Virus record (IMG/VR): IMGVR_UViG_3300027823_000006
Coordinates: 26,155-90,154 of that record
Source: a virus
Reading direction: 5' to 3' (one strand)
Length of the DNA stretch: 64,000 nucleotides
The notes under the pieces are model-generated. The model saw nothing but the letters and a program-made list of their open reading frames with translations, had not been told where the DNA came from and did not search any database. Both the position numbers and the translations under genes were made by a program. Shown here piece after piece: positions 17,374 to 27,002 of the stretch (position 1 is the first letter of the stretch; each line of letters starts with the position of its first letter).

Positions 17374-17657
17374 CGTCTCGGATCGACCACAAGCTGGGCC
17401 TGACCCCCATGTTGAAACGGCACGCGTTCCACTACCTGCAGAAAGGCCTCGGTTGCTACGAGAGCGACCATCCGGCCTACGACAGTGTCATCGTAAAGTC
17501 GCTGTACGACTGGCAGACGCCGATGAACGAAGAGCTGCCCAGCCAGGGCGGCGTCGTTGTCGAGTTCCACCGGGCAGGGAAGCGAGTGCGCTGGGTGGAG
17601 TTTGGTTGCCGGGTGGTCGGTGGTGGCGGCGAACCGATCGTTCGTGAAGTTCCTTAG
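17370..17657 (+). CDS. Small unknown protein
   Basis: 95 residues, translationally linked to the zinc-finger gene by ATGA. The C-terminal half looks like a small beta domain (GGVVVEFHRAGKRVRWVEFG). It converges with, and overlaps by 4 bases, the - strand gene ending at 17654. Function unknown. Confidence 0.65.
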   Translation: MTSRIDHKLGLTPMLKRHAFHYLQKGLGCYESDHPAYDSVIVKSLYDWQTPMNEELPSQGGVVVEFHRAGKRVRWVEFGCRVVGGGGEPIVREVP

Positions 17658-18229
17658 GCAGGAAGAGTCGGGCCGTGCTTCTCGAGCGCAGTCCACACGT
17701 CCGAACGAAACTCGTCGAGCACTTCGTCCATTGTCTTCGATTCGGCGACTGATGCAGCTTGCGCGCACCATTGCGCCAACACCATCACAGCGGCCAGTAG
17801 CCGCTCCATGTCCGGAACCGTCTCAGCGAACTTGCCTGCGAATGCGGCAGCAGCGTATCCAACACCCGCGGTTGCAGTAGCAGCAACGTCTGTAGCGGCT
17901 ACCGCACGACGCTCAATGAGACGTGCACTCAACTGCAACGCAGCGGCTGACAGTTCAGGTGTTTGGATCAACGTACGGAGCGCCGTCTTCCACGTCGGGG
18001 TCTGAGCGGTCAAGGCACGGTCGTACCAGGACAGCGCGAGCGCTATTTGCTGCTCTCGTGACAGCAGCGCTGTCCCCCAAAAGACCTGAACCTTCTTGTC
18101 TTGAAGTTCAGGGAAGTGTTCCGCATCAAACGCGACCACTCCGTTCGGGAAGATTTCGCGCAGTTTGATGCAGTGCGGGCGGCACGCGCCGATTTGTTCA
18201 AGCAGGTCGATGTTGATGCTGTGGGACAT
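17654..18229 (-). CDS. Unknown protein downstream of the tail fibre
   Basis: 191 residues, highly helical and Ala-rich (GVGYAAAAFAGKFAE, LLAAVMVLAQWCAQAA), with a short Cys/His N-terminus (GACRPHC). It is the last gene of the tail block, 10 bases after the large fibre gene. Position suggests a fibre assembly or host-interaction role, but nothing in the sequence shows this. Confidence 0.65.
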   Translation of the reverse strand: MSHSINIDLLEQIGACRPHCIKLREIFPNGVVAFDAEHFPELQDKKVQVFWGTALLSREQQIALALSWYDRALTAQTPTWKTALRTLIQTPELSAAALQLSARLIERRAVAATDVAATATAGVGYAAAAFAGKFAETVPDMERLLAAVMVLAQWCAQAASVAESKTMDEVLDEFRSDVWTALEKHGPTLPA

Positions 18230-18239
18230 GTTTCACCTC

Positions 18240-21200
18240 TTACAACGAGAAGTTGCTCTTGCCGCCAAGACTCACGCGATCGATGACAACCAACGCGCCG
18301 TTTTGAGCGTCCGCACGCCACACACGACCGGCGCCCGGATTGACAACAGTTCCGCCTGGCGTAAACACACCGCCTCCACTGCCCTTTTTGGCCTGGATAC
18401 GCCAGAAGACGGATGTTGTTGTGATCAGGCCTGTTCCACCGCGTGCAAATACACGCATCTTGACCCAGTCATCCGCGATTGTTGAAACGTTGATGCCGGT
18501 GTTGAGAACCTGGAGTCCGGCGCCTGTACGCACGACCAATCGGATATTTTCATCACCGTAAACTGCACTGTCCTGCAAGAACGCGATGTCTGGATTTGCC
18601 GCGCTGTCCATGTAGCCGATTTGCGACTTGCCGAGCACGTTGACGTATCGCATCTCGATCGTGAAGGAGCTGTACGCAGCCTGAAACACCAATCCATTGG
18701 TTCGGATTCCAGCCGAATCAGAAGCGCCTGGGTTCAACCGGATGCGAGAAAGGTTTTCGTAGTTGAATTCGACGACACCTGCGCCTGATGTCGCGGCCTG
18801 CCAACCGCTGGGCGCAACGTTGTTGAAGAACTCCTCGAAGATCATTCCGCCGTTGGACCAGAGGTCGCCGTAGGTTCCTACCGCGACGTTCGGGGTCTCA
18901 ATGCACTCGAGCGAATCGATAACGAACGAGGACGATGTGACGCCGTCGCCAAACCCGTCAGGCGCTGCAGTGAGTCGGCCTTGCGGGTTGGGTGTGCTGC
19001 CCGTTGCCGTGGCCCCGCCATACACACGTCCTGTGATGAGCGTGCCGCCCGTTCCCGTCGGTGTTGCCGTGGTCGGCGACGCCGTCCAATCAGACTCTGG
19101 GAACGTATCCGTCGTCTTGCACGTCTGATGGTAGATGTTGAGTCGGCTTGTATCTGCAGACGTTGCACCAAGAGAGCCTATGTAGATACGTGTTGAAACT
19201 TTGCCCGAGGTGTCCTTGACCCAGCCAGTCCCGTTCCACTGTGCATTGAACGTTAGAGCAAGGTCGACGTTGTCAGTCAGGTGCCCAACGTAAAGTCGGA
19301 GCGTGTACCCTGTGAAATTGAGGGCGAACAACTGAGTGAACTCGTTAACAGAAGCACCGTCGAACCCCGTCATCGTCATGCGCGGAGTGCGTGCGTCGGA
19401 TGCGCTTTCGAGCGGATTCGTGAATCGGTACGTGGCTGCCCATGCTGCATCATTCCACGCGACATCACTGACCCGCGTTTGAATACGCAGTCCGTCCTTG
19501 CCCATGCCGAACTTGGTGGCAGGTTGCCCCGCGACATCTTTGGTCCAAGTAGCGCCGCCCCACGCGGCATTGGACGTGTGAATCCACTGCCCGTCGTTTG
19601 ATGTGTAAAGACGGGTTACAGGCTGCGTGTACGTACCCGCAACTTCACCTTCACGACCAGATTCCCACATGAGCGTAAAGTCCACGCCCGCGAGCGCGGC
19701 AAAGTCCGCGGACACACGCGGCTTGAGTGCGTGAGCTTCCGAATCCAGCAACTTGGATCCGAGTTGGAACAGACGGCCGAACAGCGCTAGCGCCGGCGGC
19801 AGATTCCCGGCGGTGTAATCCTGGTCCTTACGCTCGAGGATCGTTCGACCCTCCAACGCAGGCACGGCCTTGTCCATACGCAGCAACGCGGCGAGCTGAC
19901 CAAGTGCGTAGGTTGTCGGGTCCTCGACGATCACGGCGTCCACGGTCTGAGGACGCATGAGCACGTTGTCGACTGCGGGCGTCATGCCCGTCTGCGTCTC
20001 AACGACGACCTGGATATCGTCAACAAGCAGCGATACACCGGGCACGCCGAGGGTGACGCCCGTGACTTCGATAGTCACGTGCTTCAAGAAGTGCTTGCCC
20101 GCGGGCACCACGACCGTCTGCGCGATCTGGCGGTATGTCGGGTCCGTGGACGCAAGCACCTGAAGCGCGATGGTCGTATTGCCCGACGCACCGCTGTTCG
20201 TATCGCCCCAGTACAAAACAACGGAGTACTGCCCAGCCGTTGGGGCAATCAGCTGCCGTACGGCGGCAGTGACGCGAATGTTCTGTCCTGGATTGACGGC
20301 GATTTCCTGTGGCTGTTCGATGCGTCCAGTGGCCGCCGAAGCACTTGTTTGGTTGAACTCGAGCTGCTTGGCGCCTGTGAGCGGTGTCGTCGTATTCAAA
20401 CGAAAGCCGCCGTTGACTGCCAAGTCCGAACGGTTCTCCCAGTCGGAGATACCGAACCGCGCGGTGCTGAGCGTGACGCCGTGCTCGAACCCCGCGTTTC
20501 GCATGATGCGCGAACCCAGGTCTTCCGTGCTGAGCGACACGTTGGTGGCGCCCGCAGGGATCTCAACGCCAGTGCCGAACACCAGGTTGCCGTTGATAAC
20601 CTTGCAGATGGGCAGCGCGTTGACGAGGTTCTCGGGATGGACGCGACTGTTGAAAAAAGCACCCGACGCAATCGCGGTGTTCGAATTCTCAGGGAGGGCT
20701 TGTCGACGTCCGCCCACGGATGCAGTGTCCGAGACCATAGGGAAGTTGACGCAAAGGCTGTCGCCTTCGCCCAAAGCCTGCAGCGGGTTCGTAACAAAGA
20801 AGCCCGCGAGATTCATGGGGGTGATGGTGTGCCCTTCACCGTCGTAGTTGCCCGTGACGTACTGCTTGGCCTGCGTCGTCAGCAGGAGGTCTGATCCAAT
20901 GGCACCACCCTCGAGTGCAGCGAGTACGAGCTGTGTGTTGTCGGGAGCGGTCGGCGTGAGCCCGTTGAGGGCCGTGATCGTCTGTGCGAGCGTTGTCACG
21001 CCAACCACACCGACGATCTTGATCGTCCGTTGATACGTCGTCTCGACGTCAAGCACACACGAGAACGCGGCGCCCGGCGTGACGACGACGTTGATCTGAT
21101 CACCCGCCGCGTAGCTCCGGCGCTGGCTGGTGACCGAGATCGAATTCATGCTGTCGCTGGCGCGCTTGAGGTGGAGCGCACCGAAGGCGGACGCCACCGG

Positions 21201-21551
21201 CGGAACCGGCGTGACCTGCGGAAATCCCGGTGTGAGCATCGGGAGCAGGAAGAGGTTGTTGTCGATGACAGGAATGCCGGAGGCCGCCGCGGTCGTGCTT
21301 CCCGGCCAGGTGACCTTGCCGGGGCCCGCAAGGATGAGCTGCCGGTCCGCGTCTCGCAGATAGAGGCTGTCCGCCTCAAGGTTGCGGATCGCTTCCGTGC
21401 GTTGACGCAAACTTTCGCCGGGCCGGTTTAGAACAGTTTGTTCAACGGTCTCGCCGTTGGCAATCGGCTGGACTGACGCAGCGTTGTTCTCGCCGGTGTC
21501 GTTCGCCGTGTTCGAAGAGTAGTCAAGGAACTGTTTCACAGGGCCGGGCAT
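18240..21551 (-). CDS. Large tail fibre or receptor-binding protein
   Basis: 1103 residues. The N-terminal 100 residues (MPGPVKQFLDYSSNTAND...) probably attach to the baseplate. A jelly-roll, carbohydrate-binding-like module is near 370-520 (LEFNQTSASAATGRIEQ, VTAAVRQLIAP). The C-terminal 200 residues look like a lectin or concanavalin-type fold (FTIEMRYVNVLGKSQIG, DDWVKMRVFARGG). This layout fits a host-surface binding fibre. It follows the small fibre-type gene at 21576 in the same operon. Confidence 0.8.
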   Translation of the reverse strand: MPGPVKQFLDYSSNTANDTGENNAASVQPIANGETVEQTVLNRPGESLRQRTEAIRNLEADSLYLRDADRQLILAGPGKVTWPGSTTAAASGIPVIDNNLFLLPMLTPGFPQVTPVPPVASAFGALHLKRASDSMNSISVTSQRRSYAAGDQINVVVTPGAAFSCVLDVETTYQRTIKIVGVVGVTTLAQTITALNGLTPTAPDNTQLVLAALEGGAIGSDLLLTTQAKQYVTGNYDGEGHTITPMNLAGFFVTNPLQALGEGDSLCVNFPMVSDTASVGGRRQALPENSNTAIASGAFFNSRVHPENLVNALPICKVINGNLVFGTGVEIPAGATNVSLSTEDLGSRIMRNAGFEHGVTLSTARFGISDWENRSDLAVNGGFRLNTTTPLTGAKQLEFNQTSASAATGRIEQPQEIAVNPGQNIRVTAAVRQLIAPTAGQYSVVLYWGDTNSGASGNTTIALQVLASTDPTYRQIAQTVVVPAGKHFLKHVTIEVTGVTLGVPGVSLLVDDIQVVVETQTGMTPAVDNVLMRPQTVDAVIVEDPTTYALGQLAALLRMDKAVPALEGRTILERKDQDYTAGNLPPALALFGRLFQLGSKLLDSEAHALKPRVSADFAALAGVDFTLMWESGREGEVAGTYTQPVTRLYTSNDGQWIHTSNAAWGGATWTKDVAGQPATKFGMGKDGLRIQTRVSDVAWNDAAWAATYRFTNPLESASDARTPRMTMTGFDGASVNEFTQLFALNFTGYTLRLYVGHLTDNVDLALTFNAQWNGTGWVKDTSGKVSTRIYIGSLGATSADTSRLNIYHQTCKTTDTFPESDWTASPTTATPTGTGGTLITGRVYGGATATGSTPNPQGRLTAAPDGFGDGVTSSSFVIDSLECIETPNVAVGTYGDLWSNGGMIFEEFFNNVAPSGWQAATSGAGVVEFNYENLSRIRLNPGASDSAGIRTNGLVFQAAYSSFTIEMRYVNVLGKSQIGYMDSAANPDIAFLQDSAVYGDENIRLVVRTGAGLQVLNTGINVSTIADDWVKMRVFARGGTGLITTTSVFWRIQAKKGSGGGVFTPGGTVVNPGAGRVWRADAQNGALVVIDRVSLGGKSNFSL

Positions 21552-21575
21552 GGGGAGACCTCTTGAAGGCGAAGA

Positions 21576-22112
21576 TCAGGGAACAGCAGTGAATGCGATG
21601 GTCCAGCTGTAATCGATCACGATTGCAACTGTCTTGGGCACGTCCGGATAGACCTGACGCGCGAACATACGGGTGACGCCTGGCGTGTTACCCGGGGCGT
21701 CGTTCGTTGAAGGCGTCGCCCCTGCCGTGAAAAGGCCCGCTTCTCGGAGTGTGAAACCGTTGGCATCACCTGAATCAAGCGTCGCGATGAACTTGATCTC
21801 GCCAGGGGCGCCGGTGACCTTACCGACGTCACCGATCACCTTGCCGACGACGAATGCACCAAGGTTCGTGTCCGAGCGCGCAGCTGCAGTGTTTGAACTG
21901 CCCATGCGCATCGAGTAGATGAGGTCCCGGCCAGGAACGGGGTCCGTGGCGCGTTGTGCGATCAGCTCGACCAGAAGGTCTGCTGCAAGGAAGGTGATTT
22001 TGTTGCGGATCGTGATCCGCTTCTGCACCTTCAATGTTTTCGCGTCGCGAATGACCATGCTGATGGTCCCCATCATCGGAAGGCCTTCGCTGGCGTGTAG
22101 GGTTTTTCGCAT
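21576..22112 (-). CDS. Fibre-type baseplate protein
   Basis: 178 residues. The MRMGSSNTAAA start of the core, DANGFTLREAGLF and the C-terminal VAIVIDYSWTIAF form a pattern common in phage tail-fibre-associated proteins. ATG 22112 follows TATAAT by 11 bases with no Shine-Dalgarno site. An in-frame ATG at 22076 has GAAGG upstream and is a real alternative (166 residues). The gene has its own late promoter inside the tail block and is followed by the large fibre. Confidence 0.7.
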   Translation of the reverse strand: MRKTLHASEGLPMMGTISMVIRDAKTLKVQKRITIRNKITFLAADLLVELIAQRATDPVPGRDLIYSMRMGSSNTAAARSDTNLGAFVVGKVIGDVGKVTGAPGEIKFIATLDSGDANGFTLREAGLFTAGATPSTNDAPGNTPGVTRMFARQVYPDVPKTVAIVIDYSWTIAFTAVP

Positions 22113-22121
22113 GGTTCCGGG

Positions 22122-22131
22122 TAATTATAGG
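22122..22131 (-). promoter_or_regulatory. Late promoter motif P3 (CCCTATAATTACCC)
   Basis: TATAAT at 22124-22129 on the - strand, just beyond the stop of the baseplate gene 22133-24526. It could drive the two fibre genes separately. No -35 box is seen. Confidence 0.55.
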
Positions 22132-22132
22132 G

Positions 22133-24526
22133 TTACGGGTGTGCGTACACGATGAGCGCGCGTTCCACCATGCCGATGTCCCGCGGAGCAGATGGTGGCG
22201 TTGTAACACCATCCCAACCAGCCGCGGAAGCACTGAACGCACCCGTGATGTGCGCGGGATCGACGCCGTTCACCAAGAGCGGCATATTGGCGACGGCGAT
22301 CGGAGCGTCAGCGAGATTCCCGATGTTGAGCTGGGTATAGGTCACGTTGACCGTGTCCGTCGTCCATGCGGTCAGCCGCGTGATTTGGCGTGCCGCATAG
22401 TTGACGGTGTAGTCGACGTTTTCGACGAGCGCGACACCTGCGACATCTCCAGCGATAAACGCGCGGACCAAACGTCCGAAATGTGGCAATGCCGGTGTAT
22501 TTGCCAATGTCACGGGCACTGCCAAAGGCAACAAAGTCAACACTGTGAACGACTCGTACTTGAAGTAGTCACCCACGTTCCAGATACCTGCACCAACCAC
22601 CGGCGGATCGTCAGTGAAAAGGACCTTGTCAGGACCGTAAACACGGGAACCGACCAATCGATTGAAGGATATGGAATCTTCCTTGACTTGTATTTCGTCA
22701 CGAAACGCAGTTGTGGGCGTGGTGAACACGTATGTGTGCGACGGCTTTGCCGATAACACCAACTCATTCAAGTCACGCAGACTTTGCGCAAAGCCGCCAC
22801 CACCAGATGCGGACAGTGCAAGCGCGTCGAACTTGACCGAGAACGTATGGTATTTGAGATATCGGTCCATCAACACGAACGCCATACGGTGTCGATAGAT
22901 TCGTGTCGGTGTCGGTACCAAGGGGACGCCCGTTTCGTCAGTACCTACGTGAAGACCCGGGTCTCCGACTTGGGGATCGTCAGGAGCGCCGACCACATTC
23001 TCGACGTAGTACGGGCTCGCGATACGTCGAAAGATCGGGGGCACACTTCCGGCAACTGGCGAAAACAAGTTTTCTGGGATGATCTCGCCGTACCACCACG
23101 ACGGCGATTGAACATAGTCCGTTACGGCGACGGCGGTCGTAAAGGGCTCGAACGATTCGAGCACAAGGCCGGGCACTAGGTCGACGCGGAACGGTGTTCC
23201 CTTGGGAAACTCATACGTCGCGGTCTGGTTGGTAGAAGGCCGTGTCGTCAAGACTCGATCGACGATCGAATCAGAGAAATCGGTGGCGATGTAGACCTCA
23301 CCGTCATCACGAACCACTGGAAGGTTGAGCACTACGTTGAGCGCGCTCTCGATGCGCTCGAGTACAGGTCCAAGGATGTAGAGCTGGAAAATCCCCTCGA
23401 GAAACGAGCGGTACAACTCGCTGCTATCAGACTGACGTCCAATGAGCGCGCCGAAGTTGTTAGCGAGCGTCCGACGATCAACCAACGTCTCGGGGGTCCA
23501 CGCCGCCATCTGCAGAACGCGAACGACCGTCGAGGATGCGACGATCCTTCCTGTCATGGACAGACGGGGCACCGGACCTGCAATCGGATAGACCTCCTTC
23601 ATCCACGTATAGTCAACTGCGTAAGGACTCGCGCCTTGCCACGCCGTGACCTGGAAGATCAACCCGCCTTCGTAATTGATGATGTAATCGACATCCTCAA
23701 CTACGTCCTGGCCGTCCGAAAGCCTCTTGGCAAACACGCGCACCGATTTGTAATGGATGCGCGTGTGCGCCAGTTGCGCGTAGTTATATGGAACACCTGC
23801 AACGAGAGTGAACGGTTCGGCTATAACTACAGGGTTCGCCGGGCATCGTAGAATGACGTAGTTGATATTGGACGCAGGAGGAGGAAGCGCTACATCTTTG
23901 GACACGAAGATGGCAGGTTCTCGCACGACGACGATTTGGTAATCCTGACGACGTCGCTGTGCTCCGTCGGTTCCAACGTCAAGAAGACGTAGTGTGTCGC
24001 CCTTCTTAACGGGTGTGGTTGATGCCCACGCTGCGACAAACGGATCGGTGAAACTTCCACCGACGGACACATCGAGGGACCTTCGAGCATAGCCCGCCAA
24101 GGGCAGACCGTTGTTGGTTGGGTTCGTGGGGTCGACCTTGAATAGGACCACACGGTTGACGACGTCGTAGTCACGCTGGTCTTCGAGAGACGCGGTGGGT
24201 TCGATAACACGGTTGTCAATCGAGACGAAGGCGACAACAGGATCTGGAAGAGTGTAGGCCCAACGGTCAGCGTTGACCGTAGCGCCTTCGACGAAACGGA
24301 TCTCGTCTTCGCGCATCGCGAGCAGGTGATAAAATTCGCGATCAAGCGCAACAGAATCTCGAAGAGAGATGCCGAGCGTCGCTGACATTAGGTCCAGATA
24401 CGCCTGACCAATAAGAATCGCAGAGCCGTGATAGAGCGTCTCGAGCTGGTCTGCATCCGCAAAGAAACGCTGCCAGAAATCCGACAGACCTAAGATGAAA
24501 TTGTATTGATATCCGACGGCTGGCAT
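22133..24526 (-). CDS. Large baseplate structural protein
   Basis: 797 residues, following the J-like gene with a one-base stop/start overlap. The first 90 residues are helical (NFILGLSDFWQRFFADADQL), the rest is mainly beta repeats. Position after J-like and before the fibre genes matches the proteins that join baseplate wedge and fibres in contractile-tailed phages (gp7/gpI role). No catalytic motif is seen, so it is called by position and look only. Confidence 0.7.
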   Translation of the reverse strand: MPAVGYQYNFILGLSDFWQRFFADADQLETLYHGSAILIGQAYLDLMSATLGISLRDSVALDREFYHLLAMREDEIRFVEGATVNADRWAYTLPDPVVAFVSIDNRVIEPTASLEDQRDYDVVNRVVLFKVDPTNPTNNGLPLAGYARRSLDVSVGGSFTDPFVAAWASTTPVKKGDTLRLLDVGTDGAQRRRQDYQIVVVREPAIFVSKDVALPPPASNINYVILRCPANPVVIAEPFTLVAGVPYNYAQLAHTRIHYKSVRVFAKRLSDGQDVVEDVDYIINYEGGLIFQVTAWQGASPYAVDYTWMKEVYPIAGPVPRLSMTGRIVASSTVVRVLQMAAWTPETLVDRRTLANNFGALIGRQSDSSELYRSFLEGIFQLYILGPVLERIESALNVVLNLPVVRDDGEVYIATDFSDSIVDRVLTTRPSTNQTATYEFPKGTPFRVDLVPGLVLESFEPFTTAVAVTDYVQSPSWWYGEIIPENLFSPVAGSVPPIFRRIASPYYVENVVGAPDDPQVGDPGLHVGTDETGVPLVPTPTRIYRHRMAFVLMDRYLKYHTFSVKFDALALSASGGGGFAQSLRDLNELVLSAKPSHTYVFTTPTTAFRDEIQVKEDSISFNRLVGSRVYGPDKVLFTDDPPVVGAGIWNVGDYFKYESFTVLTLLPLAVPVTLANTPALPHFGRLVRAFIAGDVAGVALVENVDYTVNYAARQITRLTAWTTDTVNVTYTQLNIGNLADAPIAVANMPLLVNGVDPAHITGAFSASAAGWDGVTTPPSAPRDIGMVERALIVYAHP

Positions 24527-26559
24527 TAGGTTCCGTCCTGCTGCGCAACGATGCTGGTCTCATTGGCAATATAGCGAAGCGTGCGGTTGGTAACGCCGAG
24601 ACTCTCGAGTGTTACGGGAGACCCGTTAAACAGCCACGTTGGAGGAATAGGCCCCGCGACCTGTTTACTCAATTCAACACTCACAACATCCGCCGTACTG
24701 TACGAAAGCACGTCACCTGTGGGTGCCCGCAACGCGTAGTCAATCTGCAACAACGGAAGACCAAGCGCAGACGGTACAATGTTGGCAATGTCAGGGTACG
24801 TGTTCTTGACGAGCTGAATCACAGTTGAGACATCGATCGAGGAGATCGATGCGTCGAATGCGTTGACGTAATCGATGATGGTCAGGGCGATGGCATCGTT
24901 ATCAAGCGTCGTCACAGCCGTACTCTTGAGCGTGTACGTCAAGAACATGGACACCAAGACAGGGTGGTGTCCTCGAGGCAACTGGAAGGCCGCGCTTACC
25001 CGCTCACGGGTTCCGCGCACGAATGAATCAATGACCGCAAACGACTGCAGGGTACGGTAGCGGACCCGCAGCCGGTAGGTATCAAACCGCGTCGGGAACA
25101 TGTCCGTACCAACGACGACCTCCATCCACTGGAGAGTGCTTTGCGCTTCGAGCGGCGCATGGACGACCGTTTGAAACTGTAGCCCTTGCGTCGGCGACGC
25201 GGATTGCTGCGGCGTCTGATTGACGTGGTTGGGGTAGTGCACGAATCCGTCGAGCGTCGACTTGTATGCAGCTTCGGGCGGCGGAGGGTTGATGAGGGCG
25301 ACGTCCAAAATGTCCATGACGGGACCGCCCGGCATCGTGATACGGCCCGGCGTACCGATCTGACGTGACGTCGAACCCGTCGTGTAAGGAAGTCCGCCTA
25401 GACCGAACACAACATCGTTGTACGTCGGGCCGATACGTCCAATCACATAATTCACGGTCGTGGGCGGCGAGCCTTCGTCTGTCGCGATTGGAAAGGGCGA
25501 CTGGCTACTTACGACGAGATTTGAACTGGCATTCTCTACGACGAGAAATTCTGCAGGGACGGAGGGCAGGCCTGCGGTGACCCGGATGATGTCGCCTGGA
25601 AGTACGGCCGCGAAGCTCACCGAACCATCTCGGAAGATCGTCGAGACTCCATTAGGACGCGCGAACGCCCCGCCTACTGCGCCTGTGAACGACGTCTCAA
25701 CGAGCGCCGTGCGTAGGTAGATGTCGACAGCGCCACCAACGTGAAACTTGAGGTTGGGTGCGATCGTTGGAACGATGTCCCGTTGCATTTCACGGTCGCC
25801 CATTCCAATCACAAGAATGTTTTCGATGCTGTCAAAATTGTCTTCGAGGGTCGCGTTTATGGATCTCGAGTTGATCAGATTGCGAACCGCGACGACGGTG
25901 GGGGCGCGCGCGAGCACCTCCTCGACCGTCTCAGGCCCACGACCCCCTGAAAATTCAGCAGTGGTCTCGATGCGTGTGATGTACGGGTTGAATCGATCGA
26001 ACGCTGAGAACAGCCCTGGCTGGATGTTGTAGTCCGCGCCAGAGGTGACTGCGACGAGTGGAATCCGAAACTCGTAATCCAGGACCGTGTTGTCTGCGTC
26101 GATGATCGGTGTCAGCTCGGACTTCGGGATAAACAACGTGTCCGCCGCATCAACCGAGAACACAATCCCACGGCTGTACGTAAAGCGGACGGTCGTTGCA
26201 ATGAAGATATCGACCTGTTGTGACGCGTGTCCAATGGCGTAGCCACGTGCCGTCGTACCGCTCTTGGGCGTGACGAAGAAGTTGGACAAGATCGCAGTGA
26301 CGGCATCCGTCAACGCTTCGGAGTCACCTCCGACCGAGTTCACCGCCTCCCGTACCGACAAGAGCGACTGCATCTTGCGGATCTGTGCAGCATCACTGCG
26401 TAGAAATGTGACGACGGCGGCAACCGCTTGCACGGTTAGATCGCGTAGTGCCGTTCCGCGACTGAAATCCCCGTCAGTGACCTGATCCGAGAGGAACTGT
26501 TCCAGGAAGTCGGCAGCGGTCGATACGTCCGAGGGGTTGATGGTTATCGTCGTACTCAT
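24526..26559 (-). CDS. Baseplate J-like protein (gp6/gpJ family)
   Basis: 677 residues. The N-terminal helix-rich part, RGTALRDLTVQAVAAVV and the DADNTVLDYEFRIPLVAV segment are typical of the baseplate J family, the wedge subunits that form the ring driving sheath contraction. The C-terminal IDVSTVIQLVKNTYPDIANI also fits. It sits beside gp25-like, as in other myoviruses. Its stop overlaps the next start. Confidence 0.88.
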   Translation of the reverse strand: MSTTITINPSDVSTAADFLEQFLSDQVTDGDFSRGTALRDLTVQAVAAVVTFLRSDAAQIRKMQSLLSVREAVNSVGGDSEALTDAVTAILSNFFVTPKSGTTARGYAIGHASQQVDIFIATTVRFTYSRGIVFSVDAADTLFIPKSELTPIIDADNTVLDYEFRIPLVAVTSGADYNIQPGLFSAFDRFNPYITRIETTAEFSGGRGPETVEEVLARAPTVVAVRNLINSRSINATLEDNFDSIENILVIGMGDREMQRDIVPTIAPNLKFHVGGAVDIYLRTALVETSFTGAVGGAFARPNGVSTIFRDGSVSFAAVLPGDIIRVTAGLPSVPAEFLVVENASSNLVVSSQSPFPIATDEGSPPTTVNYVIGRIGPTYNDVVFGLGGLPYTTGSTSRQIGTPGRITMPGGPVMDILDVALINPPPPEAAYKSTLDGFVHYPNHVNQTPQQSASPTQGLQFQTVVHAPLEAQSTLQWMEVVVGTDMFPTRFDTYRLRVRYRTLQSFAVIDSFVRGTRERVSAAFQLPRGHHPVLVSMFLTYTLKSTAVTTLDNDAIALTIIDYVNAFDASISSIDVSTVIQLVKNTYPDIANIVPSALGLPLLQIDYALRAPTGDVLSYSTADVVSVELSKQVAGPIPPTWLFNGSPVTLESLGVTNRTLRYIANETSIVAQQDGT

Positions 26560-27002
26560 TGGCGGACCTCGAGCGTGGGAAGCACGATCTGCATTTGCTG
26601 GTTCGCGACGTTAGTTATCAGGACCTGAGCAGCGAAACCAGGACCGTCTGGAATCGCAATGTAGTCGGTCACGACGGCAGATGCGAGACGTTCGTCGTCA
26701 TCTACTGACGTCTGCAACGATTGGTACGCTTGCACGCCCTGGGCGGCACTCTCGACCGCCATGTCCAAAACTTCCCTGGCGTCATTTAAGGACACATTGG
26801 ACCCGATGAGGTTGGTCAGATTGGTTCCGTAAGTGATGTCCAGAGGATCGGTACCTACAGGCGTCAACAGGTACTTTGCAAAGATGTTCACCAGTTTCTG
26901 GATTCCCCGTACACCCAGAGAACGTGTTTGACCGAACGAATAAAACGCAGTTCCGGTATACCGCGAGGCGGGGACGATCTGAATGTTGATGTCAAACGCC
27001 AT
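26556..27002 (-). CDS. Baseplate wedge protein, gp25/W-like
   Basis: 148 residues. The segment GIQKLVNIFAKYLLTPVGTDPLDITYGTNL matches the core of the gp25/W family, which begins sheath assembly at the baseplate. It overlaps the J-like gene by 4 bases, the usual gene order. The assignment to the family is moderately sure. Confidence 0.78.
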   Translation of the reverse strand: MAFDINIQIVPASRYTGTAFYSFGQTRSLGVRGIQKLVNIFAKYLLTPVGTDPLDITYGTNLTNLIGSNVSLNDAREVLDMAVESAAQGVQAYQSLQTSVDDDERLASAVVTDYIAIPDGPGFAAQVLITNVANQQMQIVLPTLEVRQ